From NCBI RefSeq assembly GCF_021532625.1, contig NZ_JAKGAR010000002.1, forward strand, positions 248,001 through 312,000: a DNA stretch of 64,000 nt, given 5' to 3'. Shown here piece by piece: positions 7,516 to 17,429 of the stretch (the stretch's first letter is position 1; the number at the start of each line of letters is the position of its first letter). This stretch comes from Octadecabacter algicola. GTDB lineage: Bacteria; Pseudomonadota; Alphaproteobacteria; Rhodobacterales; Rhodobacteraceae. The notes under the pieces are model-generated. The model did not search any database. It was not told the origin of the DNA and saw only the letters and a program-made list of their open reading frames with translations. The position numbers and the translations under genes were made by a program.

Positions 7516-10500
7516 GTGTCCATAAGCGTAGCGCTAAGCCATAGAACAACATACGAATATGACCGCCCCGTAAACTTGGCGCCCCATGTGGTGCGACTTC
7601 GACCGGCGCCACACAGCCGGACACCGATCAAGAGTTACAGCCTTCGAATTGAACCCGAAGACCACTTTATTAATTGGCAGCAAGACGCCTACGCTAACTG
7701 GAGCGCGCGACTGGTCTTTCAGAAGCCAACGCAGAAGTTTTCGGTCACTGTCGATCTTGTTGCGGACATGGTTGCGATTAATCCCTTTGATTTCTTTATT
7801 GAAGAATCCTGCGCAGAAGTTCCGTTTGCCTACACGAGTGACCAACTCAAAGACCTTCGACCCTACCTGAAAAAGGTTGGCCGCGGGCAAGCGTTCAAGG
7901 ACTTCGTTGACGAAGTGCCTGCGCAGTCTGGCACGACAAATGACTGGCTTGTCGCGGTGAACAGCTTTTTGGCGAACCGCATTGATTACACCATCCGCAT
8001 GGAACCTGGTGTGCAAAGGCCGTCGGTGACGATCCGTAAGGCGCTTGGATCGTGTCGTGACAGTGCATGGTTGATGGTCGCATTGCTGCGCGAGCTGGGT
8101 TACGCAGCGCGGTTCGTGTCGGGCTACCTCATTCAATTGACGGCAGACCAGAAACCGATCGAGGGGCCCGCTGGCCCTGAGGATGATTTCACCGATCTTC
8201 ATGCATGGTGCGAAGTTTATCTTCCCGGTGCGGGCTGGATCGGTATGGACCCAACGTCTGGGCTGTTTGCTGGTGAGGGGCATATCCCATTGGCCGCAAC
8301 GCCTGAGCCGACCTCAGCTGCTGCGATCACGGGTGCACATGAATTTGCCGAGGTCTCGTTTAGTTTTGATATGTCCGTGAAACGGATAGATGAACCGCCG
8401 CGCGTGACGCGTCCTCTGAGTCCCGAACAATGGGCCGAGATCGACCGCGCTGGGCAGGCGATTGATAAGAAACTCGAAGCGCAAGATATGCGGCTCACGA
8501 TGGGAGGCGAGCCGACGTTCGTTTCCGCAATCGATCGTGATGGCGAAGAATGGTCCACTGCCGCAGTCGGCCCGACCAAACGAACCTATGCTGATCGACT
8601 TGTGCGCCGTCTTCGGGAACGGTTTGCGCCTCACGGGGTTTTGCATCACGGGCAGGGCAAGTGGTACCCCGGTGAACCGCTGCCGCGCTGGGCCTATTCG
8701 TTGATTTGGCGCGGTGATGGGCTGCCTCTTTGGTCTAACGCTGACCTTTTGGCGCAAGAGAACACAGGCACCGCAACTTATGAAACCGCCGAGGAATTTT
8801 CGGAAAAACTGTTGGATGCCCTTGAACTGGGGGATGAAGCCGTCGCGCATCCGGTCTACGAGGATCCGCTTCATTTTATGGGTAAAGAAGCGATGTTGCC
8901 CGACAACGTGTCGGTTGAAGATAGCCAGTTGGAAGACCCTCAAGAACGCGCGCGTATGGTGCGTATGCTGAACAACGGTCTTTCCAATCCGGTCAGCTAT
9001 GTCATTCCAATCCAGTTGGCCCAAGCCAAAGCCAGCGCACGCAGGCGGTTCCGCTGGGCGTCAGATGTTTGGGGAACGCGCCGCGATAAGTTGTTCTTGA
9101 TGCCGGGCGACAGCCCGGCTGGCTACCGTTTGCCGCTGAACTCGCTCGATAAATCCGAAGAGTTTAAGCAGTATTTCCGCGATACCATGTTGCGACGTAA
9201 ACGTGGTTTACCCGCGCGACGTGCGGTTCGTCGGGGGGATGAACCCGAAGGCGGCGCTGATGATAATCACGTCCTAAACACCCCTGTTTTTGGGACCGGT
9301 TACGGTCAACCGACGTCGGTAAATCCTACGCGACAGGTCCGCCAACAACGCGGCGATGCGGCGCCTGGTCCTGCACAGAATTTTGGCGAAGATGTTTGGA
9401 TGCGCGACGTCGAAACCTCGGATGATTGGCTCATGGGAGAGCATAGTTTCTGGGTCGAGGGCATGCCTGTGCGCACGGCGCTAGCGGTTGAACCGCGCGA
9501 CGGTATTTTGCATGTCTTCATGCCGCCAACGGGGTCGTCTGATGAATATCTCGATCTTGTTGAAGCCGTAGAAGAGACCGCCGCGTCTATGGATTTGCCC
9601 GTTCGCATCGAAGGGTATGAACCGCCGAATGACGGCAACATCAATGTCATTCGCGTGACCCCTGATCCGGGTGTCATCGAGGTTAACATTCACCCCGCTA
9701 AAAGCTGGCAGTCGTTGAAGGAAATCAACGAAGCCCTCTATGAGGAAGCGCGCCAATGTGGGTTGGATAGTTTCACGTTCATGGTGGACGGACGGCTTAC
9801 GGGATCGGGCGGCGGCAACCATATCGTTGTTGGTGGTGCGACACCTGCGGACAGCCCGTTCTTGCGGCGGCCTGATCTTATTGGATCGCTGATCCGATAT
9901 TGGCAGCGGCATCCGTCCCTGTCCTACCTATTTTCTGGCACCTTCATTGGCCCGACCAGCCAAGCCCCGCGTTTCGACGAAGGCTTGCCTGACAAGGTTT
10001 ATGAGATGGAAATCGCGCTGAATGAGTTGACCCGAATTCAAAAGAGCGGCCAGTCTTTTCCCTGGTTATCGGATCGCATTTTGCGACACCTTTTGACTGA
10101 TTTGACGGGTAATACACATCGCGCCGAAATCTGTATCGACAAAATGTATTCGCCAGACAGTCCGACGGGGCGTCTCGGACTTGTGGAATTTCGTGGGTTT
10201 GAAATGCCACCGCATTGGCAGATGAGCATGGCGCAATCGCTCGTGATGCGCGGGTTGCTAGCGTGGTTTTGGGATACGCCGTATGAAGAGCCGCTCGAAC
10301 ATTGGGGCCAGACGCTGCACGATAAGTTCCTGTTGCCGCATCATTGCCGCGCTGATTTCAATTCAGTGCTGGAAGACCTAAGCGGAGCGCACGGGTTTGC
10401 ATTCAGACCAGATTGGTATGACGCGCAATATGAGATGCGGTTCGGCGAAGTCGGACACACCCATGTTGAGGGGCTAAAGCTGACCCTGCGCAACGGCATC

Positions 10501-10977
10501 GAACCTTGGTTGGTCCTTGGCGAAGAGGCTACGGGCGGGGGTACGTCACGATATGTGGACAGCTCCCTTGAACGCGTGGAGCTGAAGATCGAAGGCGATC
10601 TTGGTGAGCGGTTTGTCATCACGTGCAATCAAGTTGAGGTCCCGCTCGAGAAGGTCGGCCCGGATACATACGTCGCTGGCATTCGGTTCCGCAGTTGGCA
10701 GCCTTGGTCGTCGCTTCATCCGACGATTCCGGCACATGCGCCGCTTGTTTTCGACGTTTATGATCGGATTTCAGGGCGGTCTGTTGGTGGGCTAAAGTAT
10801 TTGGTGGCCCATGAAGGTGGCCGCGCCCATGAGACGCGCCCCGTAAACGAGCTGGAGGCCGAAGGACGCAGACGTGTGCGTTTTCAAGAGGGACAACATA
10901 CGCCGTTCCGGTTCGACCCGATCAAACCACGGGCCAACCAATGGAACGCTGCGACGCTTGATTTGCGGTTTATCTAG
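7516..10977 (+). CDS. Transglutaminase-like / DUF2126 putative amidoligase fusion
   Basis: A 1153-residue cytoplasmic protein. Residues 1-100 are the bacterial transglutaminase-like N-terminal domain (SHRTTYEYDRPV). A transglutaminase core follows, with the Cys180-His229-Asp245 triad visible in GSCRDSAW, DLHAWCEV and GMDPTSG. From about residue 330 to the end is DUF2126, recognised by LTMGGEPTFVS, VDGRLTGSGGGNH and FEMPPHWQMS and described as a putative COOH-NH2 amidoligase. It starts with GTG. Divergent from the ATP-grasp/alpha-E/Anbu run, it completes the classic set: two ligase folds, a transglutaminase-fold protease or transferase and a proteasome-like peptidase. The pathway product is unknown. 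Confidence 0.93.
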   Translation: MSISVALSHRTTYEYDRPVNLAPHVVRLRPAPHSRTPIKSYSLRIEPEDHFINWQQDAYANWSARLVFQKPTQKFSVTVDLVADMVAINPFDFFIEESCAEVPFAYTSDQLKDLRPYLKKVGRGQAFKDFVDEVPAQSGTTNDWLVAVNSFLANRIDYTIRMEPGVQRPSVTIRKALGSCRDSAWLMVALLRELGYAARFVSGYLIQLTADQKPIEGPAGPEDDFTDLHAWCEVYLPGAGWIGMDPTSGLFAGEGHIPLAATPEPTSAAAITGAHEFAEVSFSFDMSVKRIDEPPRVTRPLSPEQWAEIDRAGQAIDKKLEAQDMRLTMGGEPTFVSAIDRDGEEWSTAAVGPTKRTYADRLVRRLRERFAPHGVLHHGQGKWYPGEPLPRWAYSLIWRGDGLPLWSNADLLAQENTGTATYETAEEFSEKLLDALELGDEAVAHPVYEDPLHFMGKEAMLPDNVSVEDSQLEDPQERARMVRMLNNGLSNPVSYVIPIQLAQAKASARRRFRWASDVWGTRRDKLFLMPGDSPAGYRLPLNSLDKSEEFKQYFRDTMLRRKRGLPARRAVRRGDEPEGGADDNHVLNTPVFGTGYGQPTSVNPTRQVRQQRGDAAPGPAQNFGEDVWMRDVETSDDWLMGEHSFWVEGMPVRTALAVEPRDGILHVFMPPTGSSDEYLDLVEAVEETAASMDLPVRIEGYEPPNDGNINVIRVTPDPGVIEVNIHPAKSWQSLKEINEALYEEARQCGLDSFTFMVDGRLTGSGGGNHIVVGGATPADSPFLRRPDLIGSLIRYWQRHPSLSYLFSGTFIGPTSQAPRFDEGLPDKVYEMEIALNELTRIQKSGQSFPWLSDRILRHLLTDLTGNTHRAEICIDKMYSPDSPTGRLGLVEFRGFEMPPHWQMSMAQSLVMRGLLAWFWDTPYEEPLEHWGQTLHDKFLLPHHCRADFNSVLEDLSGAHGFAFRPDWYDAQYEMRFGEVGHTHVEGLKLTLRNGIEPWLVLGEEATGGGTSRYVDSSLERVELKIEGDLGERFVITCNQVEVPLEKVGPDTYVAGIRFRSWQPWSSLHPTIPAHAPLVFDVYDRISGRSVGGLKYLVAHEGGRAHETRPVNELEAEGRRRVRFQEGQHTPFRFDPIKPRANQWNAATLDLRFI

Positions 10978-11183
10978 GGCGCCATCCACGGACCGCCCGC
11001 GTTGTGGGCTTTCGGCCGTGGTTGGTTTGCTTTCGCAGATACGAAGTCGCTCGCGATTCTTCACCAATTGGATTTGATCCAAGACAATACGCGAGGGCCG
11101 GTTATCATGTTAGACGGTTCAAAGGTTGTGCCCAGCACACTGAGAATTGAAGAAACGTGCGTAAAAAGGTCAGGTATTTCTAA

Positions 11184-12404
11184 ATGTCGAAGGATGAAGA
11201 CACTTCCCTAGGGCTTCCTTTGGAAGACGCAGGATTGACGAAAGCAGAACCGGCAAACGCCCCTAGAACGGCGGGCAGGTCGCGGTTGCTGCTTATCCCG
11301 CTTCTGTTGGGCACCCTATTTACGGGGGCTGTAATCGGTATGTATTTCCAACCGCCGGGGTTGCGCGCTTTCTTTAATACGACAGGGTTAGAACCGGGCG
11401 CAGGGACGGATACGCCCATCGCCGTTGCCATTCAGCAGGTCGTAGATCAAGAACAGATTGCGGTTATCAGCGAGGGCGATGTCGTTGCCTTGGGCCGTAT
11501 CATTCCGCGTGGCGATGTTATCAGCGTTGCAACACCATCGGGTGGGGCGGACGCACGGATTGCGCAATTGCAGGTCGCTGTTGGCGATGACGTCGAAGCG
11601 GGTGATATCCTTGCGGTGCTTGATAACCTGACCCAACTGGAAAGCGCTGTGGCCTCAGCGCAAGCCGAAGTGCGCGTGCGAGAGGCAACTTTGGCCCAAA
11701 CTCGCGCATCCAATACAGCAAGTCAGGCAGAGGCGCAGGCCTCGCTTGAACGTGCAGAGGCTTCGGCAACGGTTGCTCAATCTGAGCTGGATCGTGTCAC
11801 GACCCTGTTTGAACGAGGTGTTATTACGCGTGCGAGTTTTGATCAGACGGTCGCTACGGCCACTCAAGCCGCGCGCGACGTTGAACGCGCCAAGGCGACG
11901 TTGTCACGATATGAAACCGGTTCGGAAACAGTGCAGGCTGATATTGCCGTCGCCGAAGCTAACCTTGCCGCGGCGCGGGCTACCCTTGTCGCGTCCCAGA
12001 CCGACTTGGACAGCGCTTATGTGCGCGCACCCGAGCGTGGTCGGATCCTTGATATCAACGTGCGGCCAGGGGAACGCCCTGGAACGGAAGGTATTATCGA
12101 CCTCGGAGACACCTCGCAAATGACGGTCGAAGCAGAAGTCTATCAAACGATGATTGGCCGCGTCACAATTGGCGATCCGGCGATTATACAAGCCGATGCT
12201 CTGGCTCAGGATTTGATCGGAACGGTTTCGGCGATCGGGCTTGAGATCGGACGGCAATCGATTACCTCCGATGATCCGGCGGCCAATACGGACGCGCGGG
12301 TGGTTTCTGTGATCATCACCCTTGATGCGGACTCTTCCCCAATCGCGGCACCGTTTACCAACCTCGAAGCTATTGTCCGGATCGACGCCGGCCGCACACC
12401 TTGA
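11184..12404 (+). CDS. devB: HlyD-family periplasmic adaptor of a DevBCA-type exporter
   Basis: Membrane-fusion (adaptor) protein, 406 residues. One N-terminal membrane anchor (LLLIPLLLGTLFTGAVIG, residues 36-55) is followed by a split lipoyl domain (GRIIPRGDVISVATPSGG and the VRAPERGRIL half) around a long Ala/Glu-rich coiled-coil hairpin (residues 155-265). The ending with YQTMIGRV is characteristic of DevB-like adaptors. It connects the inner-membrane DevAC pump to an outer-membrane TolC, which is not encoded here. Its stop overlaps the permease start. The symbol follows family naming; the cargo in this organism is unknown. Confidence 0.88.
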   Translation: MSKDEDTSLGLPLEDAGLTKAEPANAPRTAGRSRLLLIPLLLGTLFTGAVIGMYFQPPGLRAFFNTTGLEPGAGTDTPIAVAIQQVVDQEQIAVISEGDVVALGRIIPRGDVISVATPSGGADARIAQLQVAVGDDVEAGDILAVLDNLTQLESAVASAQAEVRVREATLAQTRASNTASQAEAQASLERAEASATVAQSELDRVTTLFERGVITRASFDQTVATATQAARDVERAKATLSRYETGSETVQADIAVAEANLAAARATLVASQTDLDSAYVRAPERGRILDINVRPGERPGTEGIIDLGDTSQMTVEAEVYQTMIGRVTIGDPAIIQADALAQDLIGTVSAIGLEIGRQSITSDDPAANTDARVVSVIITLDADSSPIAAPFTNLEAIVRIDAGRTP

Positions 12405-13576
12405 GCCGCCTGCTCACCCTGTTGTTCGGCCGCTTGCCCATTGGCTGGCTGCAACTGACCCATAGCCGTGGCCGATTTTTCGCGGCAGTGGCAGGCGTAG
12501 CTTTTGCGAATCTTCTGGTGTTTATGCAGCTTGGGATCATGGGGGCGCTGAACACATCAACGGTGGCCCCCTATGCGATGTTAGATGCCGATATCATTTT
12601 ATCGTCCGAAGACGGAAACACGCTGACAGATGATGGGCACATACCCCGTGCCCGAATGTATCAAGCACTTGGCGTTGCGGGCGTTATGGATGCCACGCCC
12701 CTTTTTATTGGGAACCTGCCTTTCACCCTCGAAGATGGATCTTCGGTCTCTCTTCTTAGTTTTGGGATGGATGTGACAAAGCCGCAGTTCAGCGCCTCGT
12801 CCATTGCGCCTGTGTTGAGCAAACTGAGCCTTGAAAGCACAGCTTTATTGGATGAAGGAACCCGTGGCATGCCCGACTCTGTCGTTGAGGAACTTATGAG
12901 CGGGGGCCGTTTTGTATTTGAAACGGGCGGTAATACACTGACTGCGATCGGCACAATGGATGTCGGTGGCGGTTTTTTAGCGGATGGCATGATGATCATG
13001 TCCGACCAGACTTTTTTGCGGGTGTTTCCGAGCAGAACCAGCGGTGCGCCAAATCATATCTTGATCCAGACCGTTGACGGCGTTGCCGTTGATACCGTCG
13101 TGGCTCGTCTGGACGCCGCCCTTCCAAGCGGCAACTTACGCATCCAAAGTATGGAGGCGTCCGCCTCCAACGATCTAGCCTACATGGCGACGGAACGCCC
13201 GACAGGCATCATCTTTGGTTTTGGTGTGTTCATGGGTATTCTTGTGGGGCTGGTCATTGTCTATCAGGTGCTGTCGACAGACGTTGCCGATCACCTGCGC
13301 GAATACGCCACGTTCAAAGCCATGGGGTATGGTCAGCCGTTCTTCCTTGGCATTGTCTTTGAGGAGGCCATTGTTCTTGCCGTGTTCGGTTTCATCCCCG
13401 GTTTCTTCGTTTCAATGGGGCTTTATGCGGGGCTGGTGTCGGTTACTGGCTTGCCCGTTGAAATGGACGCCAGCCGTGCGATCCTGGTATTTCTGGGCAC
13501 CCTTGCCGCATGTAGCCTGTCAGGAGCGATTGCCACGCGGCGGCTCGCCAATGCTGATCCGGCGGAGTTGTTCTGA
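12401..13576 (+). CDS. devC: DevC/MacB-like ABC exporter permease
   Basis: Exporter permease of the FtsX/MacB fold, 391 residues. It has one N-terminal membrane segment (residues 25-50), a large periplasmic domain (50-265) and three C-terminal segments (FGFGVFMGILVGLVIVYQVL and onward). The VYQVLSTDVADHLREYATFKAMGY stretch is a strong DevC signature. It initiates with TTG inside the adaptor stop (TTGA overlap), and its own stop overlaps the ATPase start as TGATG, so all three genes are translationally coupled. Confidence 0.9.
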   Translation: MSRLLTLLFGRLPIGWLQLTHSRGRFFAAVAGVAFANLLVFMQLGIMGALNTSTVAPYAMLDADIILSSEDGNTLTDDGHIPRARMYQALGVAGVMDATPLFIGNLPFTLEDGSSVSLLSFGMDVTKPQFSASSIAPVLSKLSLESTALLDEGTRGMPDSVVEELMSGGRFVFETGGNTLTAIGTMDVGGGFLADGMMIMSDQTFLRVFPSRTSGAPNHILIQTVDGVAVDTVVARLDAALPSGNLRIQSMEASASNDLAYMATERPTGIIFGFGVFMGILVGLVIVYQVLSTDVADHLREYATFKAMGYGQPFFLGIVFEEAIVLAVFGFIPGFFVSMGLYAGLVSVTGLPVEMDASRAILVFLGTLAACSLSGAIATRRLANADPAELF

Positions 13577-14265
13577 TGAACGATGCCGTTATCTCCACCC
13601 GCAACCTTGATCATTTTTTCGGCACGGGTGACGCGCGAAAACAGGCGATTTTTGATATCAATCTGGAGATCGCGCGAGGCAGTCTAACGATCCTTATGGG
13701 GCCGTCTGGGTCTGGGAAAACGACACTGCTGACGTTGATCGGCTGCTTGCGCGATGTGAAAGACGGTCAGGTGCACGTTCTCGGCCATGAGTTGAATGGC
13801 GCAAGTGAGGCGGTGCTTGTGGGGCTGCGCCGTCGTCTTGGGTTTATCTTTCAGGCGCACAATCTACACGAAAGTCTAACAGCCACGCAAAACGTGACGA
13901 TGGGGCTGCAGGTCCATGGGCATGGGGATGCTGTGAAGCAACGAAAAGCCGCGCACCACGTCCTTGATTTGCTTGGCCTCGCAGATCGGCGTGATTATCT
14001 GCCGGCAAGTCTATCTGGCGGTCAAAAGCAACGAGTCGCCGTTGCCCGTGCGTTGGTGTCCAACCCAGAGATAATACTGGCTGATGAACCGACAGCTGCC
14101 TTGGACAAGGAATCTGGGCACACAGTCGTCCAAATGCTAAAATCCCTTGGCAAGGCGCGCGGTACCACCACAGTGATGGTCACACATGACCCGCGTATCC
14201 TTGAGATGGCTGACCGGATTATTACCCTCGAAGACGGGCGGGTCATTTCGGACGAGCTGCAATAG
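13576..14265 (+). CDS. devA: DevA-type exporter ATP-binding protein
   Basis: Nucleotide-binding subunit of the DevBCA pump, 229 residues. It shows Walker A (GPSGSGKTT), Q-loop (FQAHNLHESL), signature (LSGGQKQ), Walker B (IILADEPTAALD) and switch His (VTHDPR), all as expected for LolD/MacB-group ATPases. In cyanobacteria the homologous pump exports heterocyst glycolipids. In alphaproteobacteria the substrate is not established, and a lipid, peptide or drug is possible. Confidence 0.9.
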   Translation: MNDAVISTRNLDHFFGTGDARKQAIFDINLEIARGSLTILMGPSGSGKTTLLTLIGCLRDVKDGQVHVLGHELNGASEAVLVGLRRRLGFIFQAHNLHESLTATQNVTMGLQVHGHGDAVKQRKAAHHVLDLLGLADRRDYLPASLSGGQKQRVAVARALVSNPEIILADEPTAALDKESGHTVVQMLKSLGKARGTTTVMVTHDPRILEMADRIITLEDGRVISDELQ

Positions 14266-14470
14266 CATTCCTGTCGAGTTCGATTGGGGGCGCTGGGCAC
14301 GTACACTGTTGCTATTTGTTGCTAAACTCTTGGGCAAAAATGGCTGAAATAGTGCAATTATCGGGGGTCTCATTCGTCAGGAACGACGAACGCTATGCAA
14401 AACTCCCCCTGTACCTTTAGGTGTACTTGTCTAAACCAGAGATGAGATTTTTGAGAAAGAGGAGCTCTCG

Positions 14471-16714
14471 GTGCGAAAATTGTTAGGTGGGGCTGTCATT
14501 GTTGCTGGCGTTGTGGGGACCGGATGGTACGGATCCGCAAACAATGCCAAGACGATGCAAGGCGAAATCACAGACGCCGCGGCAGGTGCTGCGCAGGGGA
14601 CGATCCATCCGATCGAAACCCAAGTGTCTGGTCGCGATATTATGGTTTCTGGGATCGCGAACAGCGATGCGGAACGTGAAGAAATTCTTGCAAGCATGAA
14701 TGAATTGGATGGGCGCCGCGTTGTGCGCGATGATTTGCGCGTCCTAGAGACAGCTAGCCCTTATTTGTTCAATGCAGCCAAAGATGCCGATGGGACAACT
14801 CATTCAGGCATGACCCCAACTGAGGCCGATCGCGCTGTATTGGCGGAACGCATTGGAGCGGATGCTGACACTCTCGATCTGATGGCAGGTGCGCCTGAGG
14901 GCGATTGGACTGGCGTTGTTGGTCAAGGCCTTAACAGCCTTGAAGCGTTGCAGGGCGGGGCATTGACCGTTTCGGACAGTGTTATCACCGTTACTGGCGA
15001 TGCTTTGACACCTGAAAATGACATGGCTGCGCGGTCTGCATTGGCTGATCTGCCAGACGGGTTTGAAGCGAACTTCGATATCAATGTACTTGATGACGGT
15101 ACACCGCTTCGCCTGACTTTGGATCTTGGCGAAGATGGTTCTGTTTCTTCGGCAGGCAAGATCCCGTCCACACTTGAAATTGCTGACCTTTCTGCATCCT
15201 TGGGGTCCGATGTAGGGGACGGCATTGCGCAAAGCGCATTGGCACCTGCTTTGGCGGATTGGGCTGAGGCATCTAAGACGGGCGCAGCCGCCTTAGGCGA
15301 GCTGGAATCTGGTCAGATGCAAATGATAGAAGACACACTTGCTATCACAGGTGTTGCGACGCCAGATGGCAAAGCAGCAGCCGAAGAATTGCTTGCGGCG
15401 ATGCCGGAAGGTTTCACAGCGACCAGTGACATCACTCTTTATGACGATGGTGAGCCGTTCGCTCTGGAAATGACAAGTGACGACGCCGGAATGACGGCAC
15501 GTGGTAAATTCCCGGCGGACCTTGCTGCTTCTGCTATTATTGGTGATGTGCCTGCTGGCGATATTCGCAACGCCTTCATTGGTGACGACACTGGTTTTGC
15601 AGCCGTGGCCGCATCAGGCGTTGAGGCATTGGGCCTTCTCGAAGAAGGCACGTTGAGCATCGTTGGGACTGACGTTTCATTGAAGGGTGTCGCACGGACA
15701 CCAACAGAGGCAGACGCGGCCACAGCACTGTTTGGAGATCTTCCAGACGGCTTCACGACAGCCTTTGATATCACGGCAATCGACGATGGAACGCCGCCAA
15801 ACTTTAATGTTGTTTACACGGCTGCCGATGGGGCAACCGTCTCAGGCAAGCTTCCTGCAGATACGGACATTACTGACCTTACAGCGGCACTTGATGTCGA
15901 CGCCGTGTCAGGCGACGCCGTGCAAGGTTTGGTTGGTGAAGGCGCTCAAGCGACCGAAAGGCTCGCTGCAGTGTCAAACTGGTTACCTGAACTGGAAACG
16001 CTGACCTTTAACAGCAACGATGCAGCGATCACCGTGGACGCAGTTGCCTCCCCTGGTGTTAACGTTGACCTGATCCAAGCGGGTCTTGCCGAAGCTGCGG
16101 GTTCTGATGCCGCTGTGACGGTATCCGCGGCAACGGATTTACCTGATGACGGGACCACGCGGACGAACCAAGCGACTGGACGCGTTGAGACGCTAACAAA
16201 CGGCTTCTGGCTGCCGATCTTTGACTTTGTGTCAGATGCCGATAGCTGCAACGCGCAATCCGCTGAGGCCCTACAGGCCAATCGCATCAACTTCGTTACT
16301 GGCTCTGCCCAGTTGGATGCTCAATCCGTACGGGCCATCAACTCGGTAGCGGCAATTGTACGCAAATGCCTGTCTGAGACTGATCTGAACGTCGAAATTG
16401 GCGGACACACTGACAGTCAGGGCGGCGAAGACTTGAACCTTCAGCTGTCGCAGGAACGCGCCAGTTCTGTTCGCACGGCTTTGATTGCACGCGGTGCTGC
16501 GGATGCTGAAATCGTTGCTTTGGGCTATGGTGAAGCCGAGCCAATTGCAGACAATGAAACGGCCGAAGGCCGTGCTGAAAATCGAAGAACGACAATTCGC
16601 TGGTTCACACCAGTGGTCGAGGAAATCGAGGAACCAGCGACAGAAACACCACAAGATGACGGCGCGACTGACGATGCCGCTATTACAGACACCAATACGG
16701 AAGTAGGAGAATAA
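14471..16714 (+). CDS. OmpA-family protein with internal repeats
   Basis: Envelope protein of 747 residues, GTG start preceded by AGGAG. Residues 5-25 are a signal peptide or anchor. Residues 40-100 resemble a BON-like unit (VSGRDIMVSGIANSDAER). At least three degenerate repeats of about 130 residues follow, each containing a version of LPDGFxAxFDIxxxDDGTP. The C-terminal OmpA peptidoglycan-binding domain (residues 605-705) has FVTGSAQLD, GHTDSQGGEDLNLQLSQERA and AENRRTTI, with the Asp/Arg expected to bind diaminopimelate. A Pro/Glu/Thr/Asp-rich tail ends it. Probably anchors the envelope to the cell wall. It is co-transcribed with the next gene, one base apart. Confidence 0.85.
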   Translation: MRKLLGGAVIVAGVVGTGWYGSANNAKTMQGEITDAAAGAAQGTIHPIETQVSGRDIMVSGIANSDAEREEILASMNELDGRRVVRDDLRVLETASPYLFNAAKDADGTTHSGMTPTEADRAVLAERIGADADTLDLMAGAPEGDWTGVVGQGLNSLEALQGGALTVSDSVITVTGDALTPENDMAARSALADLPDGFEANFDINVLDDGTPLRLTLDLGEDGSVSSAGKIPSTLEIADLSASLGSDVGDGIAQSALAPALADWAEASKTGAAALGELESGQMQMIEDTLAITGVATPDGKAAAEELLAAMPEGFTATSDITLYDDGEPFALEMTSDDAGMTARGKFPADLAASAIIGDVPAGDIRNAFIGDDTGFAAVAASGVEALGLLEEGTLSIVGTDVSLKGVARTPTEADAATALFGDLPDGFTTAFDITAIDDGTPPNFNVVYTAADGATVSGKLPADTDITDLTAALDVDAVSGDAVQGLVGEGAQATERLAAVSNWLPELETLTFNSNDAAITVDAVASPGVNVDLIQAGLAEAAGSDAAVTVSAATDLPDDGTTRTNQATGRVETLTNGFWLPIFDFVSDADSCNAQSAEALQANRINFVTGSAQLDAQSVRAINSVAAIVRKCLSETDLNVEIGGHTDSQGGEDLNLQLSQERASSVRTALIARGAADAEIVALGYGEAEPIADNETAEGRAENRRTTIRWFTPVVEEIEEPATETPQDDGATDDAAITDTNTEVGE

Positions 16715-16715
16715 G

Positions 16716-17327
16716 ATGTTTCGTGAATGGGGATTTCTACTAACAGAGATTTGGGTCCTTCTTGCTATTGCAGCATTGCTAGGCCTTTTGGCAGGGTGGA
16801 TCATTTGGGGCCGTCGGTCTGAAGTGAACATCGACACCGGCGAAGCCGACAAACTGCGTGCTGATCTTGACGCATGCCGTGCCAAGCACGCTGAGAAAGA
16901 TGCGCAGATCGATGATCTTAATGCACGCTTGGCAGCGGTTCCTGCGCCTGCGCCTGTGGCTTCTGCGGCGCCAGTCGCTGCGGCTGCGCCTGAAGGTCAA
17001 GACTTCGATGGCGACGGTGTAATTGAAGGCAAGAACGAGGGCGAAAAGCCAACGACCCTGTCTGAGCCTCGTGCTGGGGGCGCAGATGATCTTAAGAAGA
17101 TCAAAGGCGTTGGACCCAAGATGGAGAAGCTTTGTAACTCGCTTGGTTTCTGGCACTTCGATCAGGTCGCCAGCTGGACTGAGGCAGAAGTTGCATGGGT
17201 CGATGCAAACCTTGAAGGGTTCAGCGGTCGTGTTAGCCGAGACAATTGGGTCGAACAGGCGGCGCTGCTTGCCACGGGTGGCGAGACCGAGTTTTCTAAA
17301 AAGGTCGACAAAGGCAACGTGTACTAA
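16716..17327 (+). CDS. Membrane protein with C-terminal helix-hairpin-helix (COG3743-like) domain
   Basis: A 203-residue protein with one N-terminal membrane segment (IWVLLAIAALLGLLAGWIIW), a short coiled coil (about 45-75), an Ala/Pro linker and a C-terminal helix-hairpin-helix region (LKKIKGVGPKMEKLCNSLG, then W-rich helices) resembling the H3TH domain annotated as predicted 5' DNA nuclease. No catalytic nuclease residues are evident, so DNA cleavage is doubtful. Its position directly after the OmpA-like gene suggests an envelope role, and the pair appears to be one operon ending at a strong terminator. Confidence 0.75.
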   Translation: MFREWGFLLTEIWVLLAIAALLGLLAGWIIWGRRSEVNIDTGEADKLRADLDACRAKHAEKDAQIDDLNARLAAVPAPAPVASAAPVAAAAPEGQDFDGDGVIEGKNEGEKPTTLSEPRAGGADDLKKIKGVGPKMEKLCNSLGFWHFDQVASWTEAEVAWVDANLEGFSGRVSRDNWVEQAALLATGGETEFSKKVDKGNVY

Positions 17328-17356
17328 GCGAAAGCCATTCGATCCGATTTACACTG

Positions 17357-17387
17357 AAACAGCCCCGCTATTCGCGGGGCTGTTTTT
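17357..17387 (+). terminator. Rho-independent terminator
   Basis: A 12-bp stem (AAACAGCCCCGC, 17357-17368, with GCGGGGCTGTTT, 17374-17385), five-base loop and T-tract, 29 bases after the helix-hairpin-helix gene. The A-rich left flank also makes it usable in reverse for the convergent binding-protein gene. Confidence 0.93.
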
Positions 17388-17429
17388 CGTTGAGCTGGTT
17401 CTGACGTCTTGCAACTTTGCGAGTGGCCG

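Noticed and set aside
11002-11211. Small plus-strand frame between the transglutaminase and adaptor genes
   Set aside because: No ribosome site or family pattern; it overlaps the start of the HlyD-family gene in another frame.
14395-14440. GTACCTTTAGGTGTAC near-palindrome upstream of the OmpA-like gene as a quorum-sensing box
   Set aside because: Imperfect and not matching a consensus I can state with confidence.
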